A stretch of DNA of 64,000 nucleotides, taken from Rhizobium sp. 18065 (lineage in GTDB: Bacteria; Pseudomonadota; Alphaproteobacteria; Rhizobiales; Rhizobiaceae). Below, piece by piece: positions 9,272-17,643 of this stretch. The position numbers were made by a program, and so were the translations under genes. The DNA lies in contig NZ_CACSJP010000001.1 in the NCBI RefSeq assembly GCF_902706095.1, forward strand, positions 1 through 64,000, read 5' to 3'. The first letter of the stretch is position 1, and each line of letters begins with the position of its first letter. A model generated the notes under the pieces. That model had not been told where the DNA came from. It searched no databases and saw only the letters and a list, made by a program, of their open reading frames with translations.

Positions 9272-10590
9272 CGATCAAGCCCACGCCGATCAAGCCACGC
9301 GACCGCGATACCATCATAAGCGCGCTGAGGGCAGGGGTCGTCCCACGCCTTGGGCTGCAGCATGTGCAGGTCGGCCGTCAGCGTGAAATCGAAGCTTTGA
9401 TCCGGGATGTCGAGCGCATCGCTGAGGGCGGGGCCAGCATCAGGTTCGTTGTCGGGTCCTACGGTGCGGGCAAGACATTCTTCTTGTTCCTAATTCGGCA
9501 GATAGCGCTCCAGAGCAAGCTCGCGGTCTGCCAGGCCGATCTCGCGCCTGATCGGCGCATACATGCCACTGGCGGGCAGGCTCGGAACCTCTATGCGGAG
9601 CTGGCGCGCAGTCTTTCGACGCGCACGGCGCCAGACGGTGGCGCGCTCAGGAATATCCTCGAAAGTTACATTCAAAAGGCGACGGAGCGTGCAAAGTCGT
9701 CGGGCATCTCAATTGAGCTGTCCCTCACAGAAGGCCTCGGCGATATACGAGAGATGGTGGCGGGGTATGACTTTGCCACCGTGATCGTAGCTTACGCCCG
9801 CGGCTATGAGGATGGGAACACCACGCTTCAGGACAACGCCTTGAGGTGGCTTCGTGGTGAGTACTCCACGCGAACAGAGGCTAAGATCGATCTCGGTGTG
9901 AGAACCATCATTGACGACGCCTCATTTTACGATGGGCTGCGGTTGCTTGCCCGGTTTGTGAGATTGGCGGGATTTGGCGGGTTGCTGGTTTGCTTGGACG
10001 AATTGGTCAACCTTTACAAGCTCCAGAGCTCGCAGGCTCGGAAACAGAATTACGAGCAGATCCTGAGGATTCTGAATGACGTTCTCCAGGGAACCACCGA
10101 AGGCATCGGCTTTGTTCTCGGCGGCACGCCCGAGTTTCTTATGGATACCCGCCGTGGATTGTTCTCCTACGAGGCACTACAGACGCGACTTGCCGAAAAC
10201 AGTTTTGCCATAAACGGCCTCGCCGATTATTCGGGACCTGTCATTAATCTGCCCAGCCTTACGCCGGAAGAGCTTTACCATCTGCTTGAGCGGCTTCGTG
10301 ACGTTTTTGCAGGAGGTCACCCCGACAAATGGCTTGTCCCGGACGCGGCACTGACGGCTTTCATGGATCACTGCTCCAACAAGATCGGCGACGCGTATTT
10401 CCGGACGCCGCGCAACACAGTAAAGGCCTTCGTTGATCTTCTGTCGGTTCTAGAACAAAACCCCGGTACGCAATGGCATGATCTCATAGCTCAGGTTGAC
10501 GTTCGGGAAGATCGTCTGGGCTCTCAAGACCTCGAGATCGCCGCTGATGGCGAGGACCCGGATGATGAACTTGCAACGCTCAGCCTTTGA
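9268..10590 (+). CDS. DUF2791 / BrxD-like P-loop ATPase
   Basis: A 440-residue AAA-type ATPase. Walker A is GSYGAGKT (63-70, lysine 69) and Walker B ends in D244-E245 (LLVCLDELVNLY). The N-terminal ALRAGVVPRLGLQHVQVGR, then a P-loop after a short lead-in, is characteristic of the DUF2791 family that includes BrxD of type 2 BREX. In BREX, BrxD is encoded beside the Lhr-like helicase BrxHI, exactly as here, but no pglX methylase, pglZ or brxC/pglY is present. The start overlaps the TerB gene stop (ATGA) and the stop lies inside the start of the helicase gene, so all three are coupled. It probably loads or regulates the helicase (inference). Confidence 0.85.
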   Translation: MTIKPTPIKPRDRDTIISALRAGVVPRLGLQHVQVGRQREIEALIRDVERIAEGGASIRFVVGSYGAGKTFFLFLIRQIALQSKLAVCQADLAPDRRIHATGGQARNLYAELARSLSTRTAPDGGALRNILESYIQKATERAKSSGISIELSLTEGLGDIREMVAGYDFATVIVAYARGYEDGNTTLQDNALRWLRGEYSTRTEAKIDLGVRTIIDDASFYDGLRLLARFVRLAGFGGLLVCLDELVNLYKLQSSQARKQNYEQILRILNDVLQGTTEGIGFVLGGTPEFLMDTRRGLFSYEALQTRLAENSFAINGLADYSGPVINLPSLTPEELYHLLERLRDVFAGGHPDKWLVPDAALTAFMDHCSNKIGDAYFRTPRNTVKAFVDLLSVLEQNPGTQWHDLIAQVDVREDRLGSQDLEIAADGEDPDDELATLSL

Positions 10591-12832
10591 ACAGCTAAGT
10601 GAACCCGTCAGAAAGTGGATCTGGCAGCAGAAGTGGCCGTCGCTCCGAGACGTGCAGAATAAAGCCATTCCAGCCATCATGGCTGGCGGGGACGTTGTTA
10701 TTTCGGCAAAGACCGCTGCAGGCAAGACGGAAGCGGCGCTGCTCCCGCTTCTCACCCGGATCAAGAACCGCGAAGATTTAGGGAATGGCTTTTCAATACT
10801 TTATGTCAGTCCGCTGAAGGCATTAATCAACAATCAGTTCCTCAGGCTTGAAGCTCTCTGCGAAGGCAGCGATGTTATCCTCAATAAGTGGCACGGTGAC
10901 GTATCCGCTGACGCCAAAGCAAGAGCACGTAAGCGTCCTTCCGGGATCGTCCTTATAACCCCGGAGTCTCTTGAAGCGCTGCTCGTCCGGCGAGGTTCTG
11001 AAATCAAGTTCCTGTTTTCCAGCCTCGATGCGGTTGTCATCGACGAGCTACATGCATTTATCGGCTCCGAGCGCGGTATGCAGTTGAGCTCGATCCTTGA
11101 TCGCATTGAGATGGCGACCGGACGGGATCGCATAGATAGGATCGGCTTGTCAGCCACGCTTGGCGACATGGGGCTTGCCGCAGAGGCATTGCGTCCGGGC
11201 AAAGGCGAGGCCGTGCAGCTCGTTCATGGTCTTGATGAAGGGAACGGGATAAAACTGCAGATCAGAGGCTACCTTTTGGGGGGGGAGCCGGAAGATGGGC
11301 AGGAAGGAAATGAGGAACTGCAAGAGCTCGATCCCGAGGAGGAAGAGCAAAAGGGTGATGAGAGCGAAGCTTTCGGCGTCCCCAAGAGGCTGGCCGACGA
11401 CCTGTTTCGATTCCTCCGGGGTGACAGCAACCTTTTGTTTGCAGGTTCCAGACAGAAGGTGGAAATCTACGCGGATCGACTGAGACGGATGTGCGATGAC
11501 GCGCATCTTCCCAATGAATTCTTCCCGCATCATGGCAGCCTTTCAAAAGGTGAGCGCGAAGATGTCGAGGTCCGGCTACGCGATGACCCCCGACCAACTA
11601 CGGCGGTAGCGACGACTACACTCGAGCTTGGGATCGATATCGGTGACGTCCACAGTGTTGCCCAGATTGGGCCGGGCTATTCTGTTGCATCCCTGCGCCA
11701 GCGGCTTGGCCGATCCGGACGACGGGCCGGGAACCCGGCAATATTGAGGATCTTCGTAATCGAGCCGGGTGATACAAAGGGCGCTCACCCGATGGATCGT
11801 TTGAACCTCGACTTGATACAGTCGATTGCCATGGTTGAAAAAATGAAGGCAGGATGGTGCGAGCCGCCCGCGGAGGCTGGTCTCCATCTGTCGACACTCA
11901 TCCATCAGGTCTTGGCCGTCATTTTGCAGACTGGGGGTATTCGCCCCGCGGCAGCGTGGAAAATGCTGTGCGAGCGGGGTCCTTTCCAAACTGTAGACAA
12001 AGTCCTGTTCGCTGACTTGCTCAGATGCATGGGGTCGCCTCAGAACAAATTCATTGAGCAGTCACCTGATGGACTGCTGATGATTGGCGAAATGGGCGAA
12101 CGGGAGACGGAATCCCATGAGTTCTACCCTGTATTCGCCACCGATCGCGAGTATCGTATCCTCAATGAAGCCAAGGTCCTCGGCACTTACCCACTCACTT
12201 CACCAGTTGCGGCCGGTGAGACCATCATCTTCGGCGGACGTCGGTGGAAGATTCTGGCGATCGATGACGATGCCCGGGTGATAACCGTGAAACCCACTCG
12301 AGGGGGTAAGCCGCCCTACTTCTCGGGCGCGGGCGGCAACATTCATGATTGCGTGGTTGAAGAAATGCGCAGAATTCTGCTCTCGGATACCGCGTATCAA
12401 TACCTGGACAAGACCGCCACCGCGCTGCTGGCTGAAGCGCGGCGTGCGTTTGCCGAGTTCGGGCTCGCTGAACGTTCCGTTATTCAATTCGCTGATGGAG
12501 CTTTAATCTTCCCGTGGGTGGGCACCAAGAAGCTTCAGACCCTTTCGCTTGCGCTGCTCTCTCGGAACTTCGAGGCCTCTCATTTCGGACAGGCGATAGA
12601 CGTTCAGCAATGCAACATGGCTGGTGTCAACGCTGCGCTGGAAAAGATGTCCAACGGCGACGTGCCTGACGCGAGAACCGTAGCGGGGCGGCTGGCAAAG
12701 CCAAACATGGCGAAGTTCGATCACCTGCTCACCCCTGATCTAATGGCATTGGTCACGCTTAGGGAACGGCTGGATGTGCCGGCGTTGCAGGATGTCGCGC
12801 GACGCGTGATGCAGAGGGTGGCCACGGGATAG
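10562..12832 (+). CDS. Lhr/BrxHI-like superfamily 2 helicase
   Basis: About 756 residues from the ATG at 10562 (ATG also at 10565), chosen because CGAGGA lies 5-8 nt upstream; the open frame runs back to 10496 but would overlap the ATPase gene by 95 bp. All SF2 motifs are visible: I AKTAAGKTE (lysine 55), Ia VSPLKALINNQ, Ib TPESLEALL, II DELH (161-164), III SATLGD, IV LFAGSRQKVE, V ATTTLELGIDIGDV, VI QRLGRSGRRAG. The long C-terminal region matches Lhr-type helicases. Beside a DUF2791 ATPase this corresponds to BrxHI of BREX type 2. In this operon it also takes the place where classical Zorya type I has the ZorD helicase-nuclease, but no nuclease domain is visible. Confidence 0.88.
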   Translation: MMNLQRSAFEQLSEPVRKWIWQQKWPSLRDVQNKAIPAIMAGGDVVISAKTAAGKTEAALLPLLTRIKNREDLGNGFSILYVSPLKALINNQFLRLEALCEGSDVILNKWHGDVSADAKARARKRPSGIVLITPESLEALLVRRGSEIKFLFSSLDAVVIDELHAFIGSERGMQLSSILDRIEMATGRDRIDRIGLSATLGDMGLAAEALRPGKGEAVQLVHGLDEGNGIKLQIRGYLLGGEPEDGQEGNEELQELDPEEEEQKGDESEAFGVPKRLADDLFRFLRGDSNLLFAGSRQKVEIYADRLRRMCDDAHLPNEFFPHHGSLSKGEREDVEVRLRDDPRPTTAVATTTLELGIDIGDVHSVAQIGPGYSVASLRQRLGRSGRRAGNPAILRIFVIEPGDTKGAHPMDRLNLDLIQSIAMVEKMKAGWCEPPAEAGLHLSTLIHQVLAVILQTGGIRPAAAWKMLCERGPFQTVDKVLFADLLRCMGSPQNKFIEQSPDGLLMIGEMGERETESHEFYPVFATDREYRILNEAKVLGTYPLTSPVAAGETIIFGGRRWKILAIDDDARVITVKPTRGGKPPYFSGAGGNIHDCVVEEMRRILLSDTAYQYLDKTATALLAEARRAFAEFGLAERSVIQFADGALIFPWVGTKKLQTLSLALLSRNFEASHFGQAIDVQQCNMAGVNAALEKMSNGDVPDARTVAGRLAKPNMAKFDHLLTPDLMALVTLRERLDVPALQDVARRVMQRVATG

Positions 12833-12860
12833 CTCCGGCCGCAACCATCAAAACTTTTCG

Positions 12861-14333
12861 ATGACCGCAAATAGCGAGGGTATTTTGGATAGCATTTCTG
12901 GCTTGGGCACAACGGTACGCGACGGTGTGCTGCATTTGGCATCGCTGCTCCGGCTTCCTGAGGCTCCCGGCCTTTTTTGCGTCGCTCTCGTCGCTGTTCT
13001 AGTAATCGTCTCCACCTTCTTCGGTCTGTCGGTACGCGAGAAGAGTGCGCTCCTCAGGCGGGTCACAAGATTCGTTAAGCGCTATCCAGACGCGGCGTCG
13101 CTAAGACAGAATGTCGATGAGATCTCAAGAGAGATGGAGGGCTGGAAAGGCACGTCTGCCAAGCACCTACGTGAAACGTGGACGGAATTCCGCGAGACAA
13201 CGCTGGATCCCAAGTCCGAGGGTGGCAGCATTCAGAATGCTGTCCGGCCATCAATGTTCTTCAATCTCGAAGACATGGGCTTTGGGGTGGCTGGTTGGCG
13301 ATTCTGGCCAGGCCTGTTTGTCTCGATCGGCCTTGCTGCTACATTCCTCGGCCTGATCGCGGCTCTTCAGGAAACTGGGGAAAGCCTCAAGGCTGGAGGT
13401 GACCCCGCAATCGTTATGACCGCGTTGACGCAGCTGCTCACCGTTGCATCAGCGAAATTCATTATGTCGCTGACGGGGCTTTTGTGCTCGATCTTTTTCA
13501 CGGTTATACTCCGTATTTCGACCCGGATTCTGGATGAGGCAATCCGAACGTTGGCGCACGAGATCGAGCGGCGGATGCAATTTGTCAGCCTTGAAGACAT
13601 CGCTGAACAGCAGCTCAATGCGATCATCGCTCAACGCGAGCACTCCGAAAAACTCAACCGCGACCTCATCGCGGCAATCTCCGAGCCGTTGCAGAAGGCT
13701 GTTGGCTCGAGCGCGCAGCAGGTAGGCGAAATGGTTAAGGGCCTCGCAGGATCCCTGACGGATGGGCTTGTGGCCGCGATGACAATCACGAGTGACCGTT
13801 TGGATGCTGCGTCTGGAAAGCTTGCTGGCCTGGCCACCGACCTAAGTGAGGCTGCTGAAAGATTTGCGGCCGCTGCGGAAAGCACTGCTATTGGGCTGGA
13901 TGGGGCGTCGAAGCGCCTGGAAATCGTGTCTGATAATCTGTCGAAGGCGGGCAATGGTCTGGCAAGTGCCGCCGAGCCAATTGCCATCGCCGCCGAAAGA
14001 ACTGCCGAGACTACACAGCAGATCGCAACCGCATCCATCGAAATGGTTGACTCTGCCCGCACGGCGCTGGCGTCTGAAAAGGACGTGGTGATCAACGCGG
14101 CCAACGTGATTAGGGACCAGATCAAGTCTTTTGAGGCAAGGGCTCTTGCCTACGACGGGCAGCTCGAGAAGGCATTCCGGTCGTTTTCCGAGGAGATCAC
14201 GCGGTCTATCAGCGAGGTCGAAAACCATTCCAACAACGTTCACGGCCAATATGCTGACGCGCTCGCGACCCTGCAGTCAGTTATTGAGAATGCAAAAACC
14301 TTCCAGCCTGAGAGCGCGAGGCCGATCGCGTGA
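12861..14333 (+). CDS. zorA: ZorA-like MotA/TolQ/ExbB-family motor subunit
   Basis: A 490-residue protein with three membrane helices (about 37-56, 149-169, 198-219) and the family's RPSMFFN motif near 129. A long tail (about 225-490) rich in alanine, serine and glutamate is predicted to be a coiled coil with heptad-like repeats (SDRLDAASGKLAGL, ASKRLEIVSDNLS). ZorA assembles as a pentamer around two ZorB subunits to make a proton-driven inner-membrane motor with a long cytoplasmic tail (published structural work on Zorya). The gene follows the helicase by 28 bp and overlaps zorB by GTGA. No strong ribosome site is seen, so coupling to the helicase gene is possible. Assignment is firm given zorB and zorC beside it. 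Confidence 0.92.
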   Translation: MTANSEGILDSISGLGTTVRDGVLHLASLLRLPEAPGLFCVALVAVLVIVSTFFGLSVREKSALLRRVTRFVKRYPDAASLRQNVDEISREMEGWKGTSAKHLRETWTEFRETTLDPKSEGGSIQNAVRPSMFFNLEDMGFGVAGWRFWPGLFVSIGLAATFLGLIAALQETGESLKAGGDPAIVMTALTQLLTVASAKFIMSLTGLLCSIFFTVILRISTRILDEAIRTLAHEIERRMQFVSLEDIAEQQLNAIIAQREHSEKLNRDLIAAISEPLQKAVGSSAQQVGEMVKGLAGSLTDGLVAAMTITSDRLDAASGKLAGLATDLSEAAERFAAAAESTAIGLDGASKRLEIVSDNLSKAGNGLASAAEPIAIAAERTAETTQQIATASIEMVDSARTALASEKDVVINAANVIRDQIKSFEARALAYDGQLEKAFRSFSEEITRSISEVENHSNNVHGQYADALATLQSVIENAKTFQPESARPIA

Positions 14334-15259
14334 GGGGCACTCGTAGGGGCCATTCCAGAGAGGAAGAGGAAGAATCCGTTTTCGTGTCGATGGCGGATAT
14401 GACGATTAGCTTCCTTTTCATTCTAATGATCCTGCTCGCGTTTTTTGCAAGCCAGTTCAACGTCCAGGACAGTGTGCCTCGCCCGCAGTATGAAAAGCTG
14501 AGGATTGAAAAGGAGGACTTGGAGGCCGAGGTTCATGCCGTGGCAACAATCGTCGATGCTCCCGACCTCAAGGTCGAGGCGCGGGTGAGGGAGATGAAAG
14601 ACGAGCTTGAGCGTCTGCGCCGTCTCGTCAGTCAACCCAACTCTCTTAACCAGATGGAAGTCTACAATTCGGCAGTGGCTGAGACCCGCAAGAACCTGCT
14701 GAACAGCCTGAAAGACCTGATCAACCAGCAAATTCCCGACGTGAATGTAACCGTCAGCGCGACATTCGATGCCTTGCAGTTCCGTGGTGACGGCCTATTT
14801 GAATCCGGACGTGAAAAGCCGACTTCGGCTGGAGGAAGCCGAATGCGGCAGATCGCTGACATTCTGGATGCTAACCTTTCATGTTATTCGCTGGGGCCTC
14901 GGAACGGCTATAGTGCCGACTGCAATCCAGCTTACGCGTTGATCGATTCCTTGCAGGTCGAAGGGCATACGGACAATATCGGTGGCGATGATCTGAACAT
15001 GGACCTTAGCGCTAAGCGGGCGGCGGCGGTCTATTCGCTCATGACTCAGCAGAAGCCGGACTTAGTGATGTTCCTGAATAGAAACGCCCAGCCTGTGCTG
15101 TCAGTTGCTGGCTTTGGCAAAGGACGGCCGATGCAGGATAATCAGACGCGCGCAGGACAGGACGCAAACCGCCGCATTGATCTCAGGTTCATCATGGTCG
15201 TCCCATCGCGCGAGACAGACATTGAAGGCATCAAACGAGCCCTTGCGGGAAAGCAATGA
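14330..15259 (+). CDS. zorB: ZorB-like MotB/OmpA-family stator subunit
   Basis: A 309-residue protein read from a GTG (14330) that overlaps the zorA stop. A short cytoplasmic start leads into one membrane helix (about 24-43) preceded by MADMT; aspartate 23 is at the position of the proton-carrying aspartate of MotB/ExbD-type proteins. After a coiled linker, residues about 190-300 form an OmpA_C peptidoglycan-binding domain (EGHTDNIGGDD, LSAKRAAAVYSL, NRRIDLRF). It should anchor the ZorA ring to the cell wall and couple proton flow to rotation. The stop overlaps the zorC start by ATGA. Confidence 0.93.
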   Translation: MRGTRRGHSREEEEESVFVSMADMTISFLFILMILLAFFASQFNVQDSVPRPQYEKLRIEKEDLEAEVHAVATIVDAPDLKVEARVREMKDELERLRRLVSQPNSLNQMEVYNSAVAETRKNLLNSLKDLINQQIPDVNVTVSATFDALQFRGDGLFESGREKPTSAGGSRMRQIADILDANLSCYSLGPRNGYSADCNPAYALIDSLQVEGHTDNIGGDDLNMDLSAKRAAAVYSLMTQQKPDLVMFLNRNAQPVLSVAGFGKGRPMQDNQTRAGQDANRRIDLRFIMVVPSRETDIEGIKRALAGKQ

Positions 15260-16572
15260 CACTTATCGAGGCTCTCCGAGAGAGGCCGCGCGTCAGGACC
15301 TCAGATTTTAGAAACACGGATGAGCTGGACGCAGCAGCGGCAGCCATACAGGCTGCCTTTCCAGGGTACGACAAAACGCCCAATCTCGCCTTAGATCAAA
15401 TCATCGATTTACTGCGCACTAGCGTCAGCAACTGGGAGTGGAATGCCGTCAAGGTTGGTGATGTCGCGCTCGCGATTCGTGCGGCGTACACCAGTGATGC
15501 TGGTGTGCCTGTGGAAGTTGAGAAATTTCTCCAGCGGGAGATTTTGGCAACAACCAGCACCGCCATTCTTCAGGCGTCGTGCGAGGTATATATGAATGCC
15601 TGGGTGCGCGGGTCTCCATCTTCCATCTCACTCGCGCATTCCATCCGTGACCGTTCTGAACATTTGCCGGGGAGCTGGGCTAAATGTTTCAAAGCAATGC
15701 CGGAACTGCTTGATGCTGAGCACGCCCCCGAAGTTGTAGCGGCCAGACTTGTTGATAAATCCGATGCCTTCGATTGGCTTACCGCAGCAGGTGTCGTTGC
15801 GCCTCACTCGGGTAAGCTAATGAGACAGGTTCACTATGCCTGGCTTCATGCGTTGCCGGAGGCGAGTTCTGTCGAGGTCATTCAGCAGATTTTTGCCTGG
15901 GTCTTTCCAAAACAGCGCCCCTCGCTTGAGGGCGATCTTGCGGCATCCGCCGTTGAAAAACTGCTCAATCCCTGGCTTCGGTCGCATCCTCCGGCGGATG
16001 TCCGGGACATTCTTGTTCACCGCATCGTTGAAGCTTTCGGCGATCCGAGAAATCAACGTGCTGAGTTTTGGGCATTGGTCACTCCCGCCCATCGCAAAGT
16101 GGTCGTCCGCTGGCTAGCAGGGGAGAGCATCGACGCCTTGCTGGCGATTATAACTAAATCGACGCAGACACATATGTGGCCCCCGCGTCACGTATTCTGG
16201 AAAGGCTTGTACGATAAGGGCTTCGTCGAGGAGGCATGGGTTGCCTTGTCTCCCGCCGCCATTCGCAATGCGGCAGTTATGTTCGAGGAGACTAAGGACC
16301 CTGTCTACACCATGACGGGTAGCCAGATGGCGGGTGGGAACAGGAAGGACACCTGCCTTCTGATTATGCGAATTGGCCGCTACACTGTCGTCGAGGGATC
16401 GCACGACTACCGAATCCACGTTTTTGAGTCAGATGATCCAGCTGCGCCTTTGTTCTATCAGGATACGTATGATGCCGAAAAAATAATCCTTCCGGCCAAC
16501 CACAGTGATACCCGAATTCACGATGGTTATGGCCATTGGCAACGGTGGGTCGAGCAGCGGTTGTTACGATGA
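15256..16572 (+). CDS. zorC: ZorC-like protein with EH_Signature domain
   Basis: A 438-residue mainly helical protein. The C-terminal EH_Signature region is clear: VVEGSHDYRIHVF with E380, then DTRIHDGYGHWQ with H422, the paired Glu and His that give the domain its name. In type I Zorya, ZorC is a DNA-binding partner of the ZorAB motor and works with the helicase-nuclease ZorD. Here zorC is the last gene of the operon and no ZorD or ZorE follows; a 216-bp gap separates it from the AbiE pair. It starts at an ATGA overlap with zorB. Confidence 0.9.
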   Translation: MTLIEALRERPRVRTSDFRNTDELDAAAAAIQAAFPGYDKTPNLALDQIIDLLRTSVSNWEWNAVKVGDVALAIRAAYTSDAGVPVEVEKFLQREILATTSTAILQASCEVYMNAWVRGSPSSISLAHSIRDRSEHLPGSWAKCFKAMPELLDAEHAPEVVAARLVDKSDAFDWLTAAGVVAPHSGKLMRQVHYAWLHALPEASSVEVIQQIFAWVFPKQRPSLEGDLAASAVEKLLNPWLRSHPPADVRDILVHRIVEAFGDPRNQRAEFWALVTPAHRKVVVRWLAGESIDALLAIITKSTQTHMWPPRHVFWKGLYDKGFVEEAWVALSPAAIRNAAVMFEETKDPVYTMTGSQMAGGNRKDTCLLIMRIGRYTVVEGSHDYRIHVFESDDPAAPLFYQDTYDAEKIILPANHSDTRIHDGYGHWQRWVEQRLLR

Positions 16573-16716
16573 ATTGTCCGCAATCTTGCCTACGGCAAGA
16601 CAAGCACTGATCTTCATATCATGGATGGCTGCGTTGCAGCTGAAAGCTTCGGAATTCGGGCCGGCTTCTGGCTGGCTGGAAATGTAGTTTTAGAGGATTG
16701 CCATCTGTCGCTTTTG

Positions 16717-16797
16717 CTCAACTTGGTTGAGTATTTGGAATATTTTTCAAACTTGAAGATGGTTTGAGAGTCATTTAATATACTCAGTATGACTGAG
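16717..16797 (+). promoter_or_regulatory. abiE promoter with three inverted repeats; probably leaderless
   Basis: The promoter TTGAAG (16753-16758), 17-bp spacer, TAATAT (16776-16781) puts the transcript start at or next to the ATG at 16789, and no ribosome site is visible, so the mRNA is probably leaderless. Three perfect inverted repeats occur: CTCAAC-TTG-GTTGAG (16717-16731), TCAAAC-N9-GTTTGA (16747-16767) over the -35 box, and CTCAGT-ATG-ACTGAG (16783-16797) centred on the start codon. Their centres are about 33 bp apart, three helical turns. AbiEi antitoxins are known to bind inverted repeats in their own promoter. Confidence 0.6.
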
Positions 16798-17643
16798 CAA
16801 TCTGCATCACTGTTAAACCGACTAGAGAAAGACCTCCCCGAAGGGCTGGTCGTGGATGCCGCTTGGCTGGAAGACCACGGCATCGCCAGCAATCTGCGTG
16901 CTTACTACGTCAAGGCCGGCTGGCTGGAACAGCCGGTGCGCAGCGTCTACAAAAGGCCGCGCGGCACGCTGAGCTGGCAGCAAGTCGTCATCTCTCTTCA
17001 GACCCTGCTCTTGCGAACGCCGTTCTATGTCGGTGGGCGCACGGCATTGGAGCTACAGGGCTTTGCGCATTACCTCTCGCACGAGACTAAGACCATTCAC
17101 CTCTACGGGCCGGAAAAGCCGCCGACATGGTTGGACAAGCTGAACCTTCCTCAGCGCTTTGTCTATCACAACAGCGCGACCCTCTTCCGGAATGATCCGA
17201 TCACGCAGGGGCTTGGCAGCCTTGCCTGGAATATCGCGGACGGAACAGGCCGAGATCTCACCCGCTTTCAGGGCGGTAGCCTGACCTCGCTTGCGTGGGG
17301 GCAATGGGATTGGCCATTGACGCTTTCCCAGCCCGAGCGCGCCTATCTCGAAATGCTCGATGAATTGCCGCGCCATGAGAGTTTCCATCAGGCCGACATG
17401 ATCATGCAAAGTGCCGCAAACTTCAGTCCGAGGCGGCTGCAAAAGCTGCTGGTCGATTGTGACAGCGTCAAGGTGAAGCGCCTGTTTTTCCTCTTTGCTG
17501 ATCGTCACCGTCATGCATGGCTCAAGCGTCTGGACAAGGATGCTATCGATCTGGGCAAGGGCAAACGCATGCTTGTCCCCGGCGGCAGGCTCGATCCGGT
17601 CTATCTGATCACCGTGCCGGAGGACCTTGATGCCATTTCGTGA
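16789..17643 (+). CDS. AbiEi-family antitoxin / autoregulator
   Basis: A 284-residue protein with an N-terminal winged-helix region (about 1-70, AWLEDHGIASNLRAYYVKAGWLE split over helices) and the AbiEi_3-type middle (YVGGRTALELQGFAHYL, ETKTIHLYG). It is the type IV antitoxin and transcriptional repressor for the downstream nucleotidyltransferase. The two genes overlap by 14 bp, which keeps their translation in step. The ATG at 16789 coincides with the centre of an inverted repeat and with the predicted transcript start. Such pairs act in phage defence or in keeping mobile elements. Confidence 0.9.
   Translation: MTEQSASLLNRLEKDLPEGLVVDAAWLEDHGIASNLRAYYVKAGWLEQPVRSVYKRPRGTLSWQQVVISLQTLLLRTPFYVGGRTALELQGFAHYLSHETKTIHLYGPEKPPTWLDKLNLPQRFVYHNSATLFRNDPITQGLGSLAWNIADGTGRDLTRFQGGSLTSLAWGQWDWPLTLSQPERAYLEMLDELPRHESFHQADMIMQSAANFSPRRLQKLLVDCDSVKVKRLFFLFADRHRHAWLKRLDKDAIDLGKGKRMLVPGGRLDPVYLITVPEDLDAIS

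Noticed and set aside
6275-16572. A complete BREX system
   Set aside because: Only BrxD-like and BrxHI-like genes are present; methylase, PglZ and BrxC/PglY are absent.
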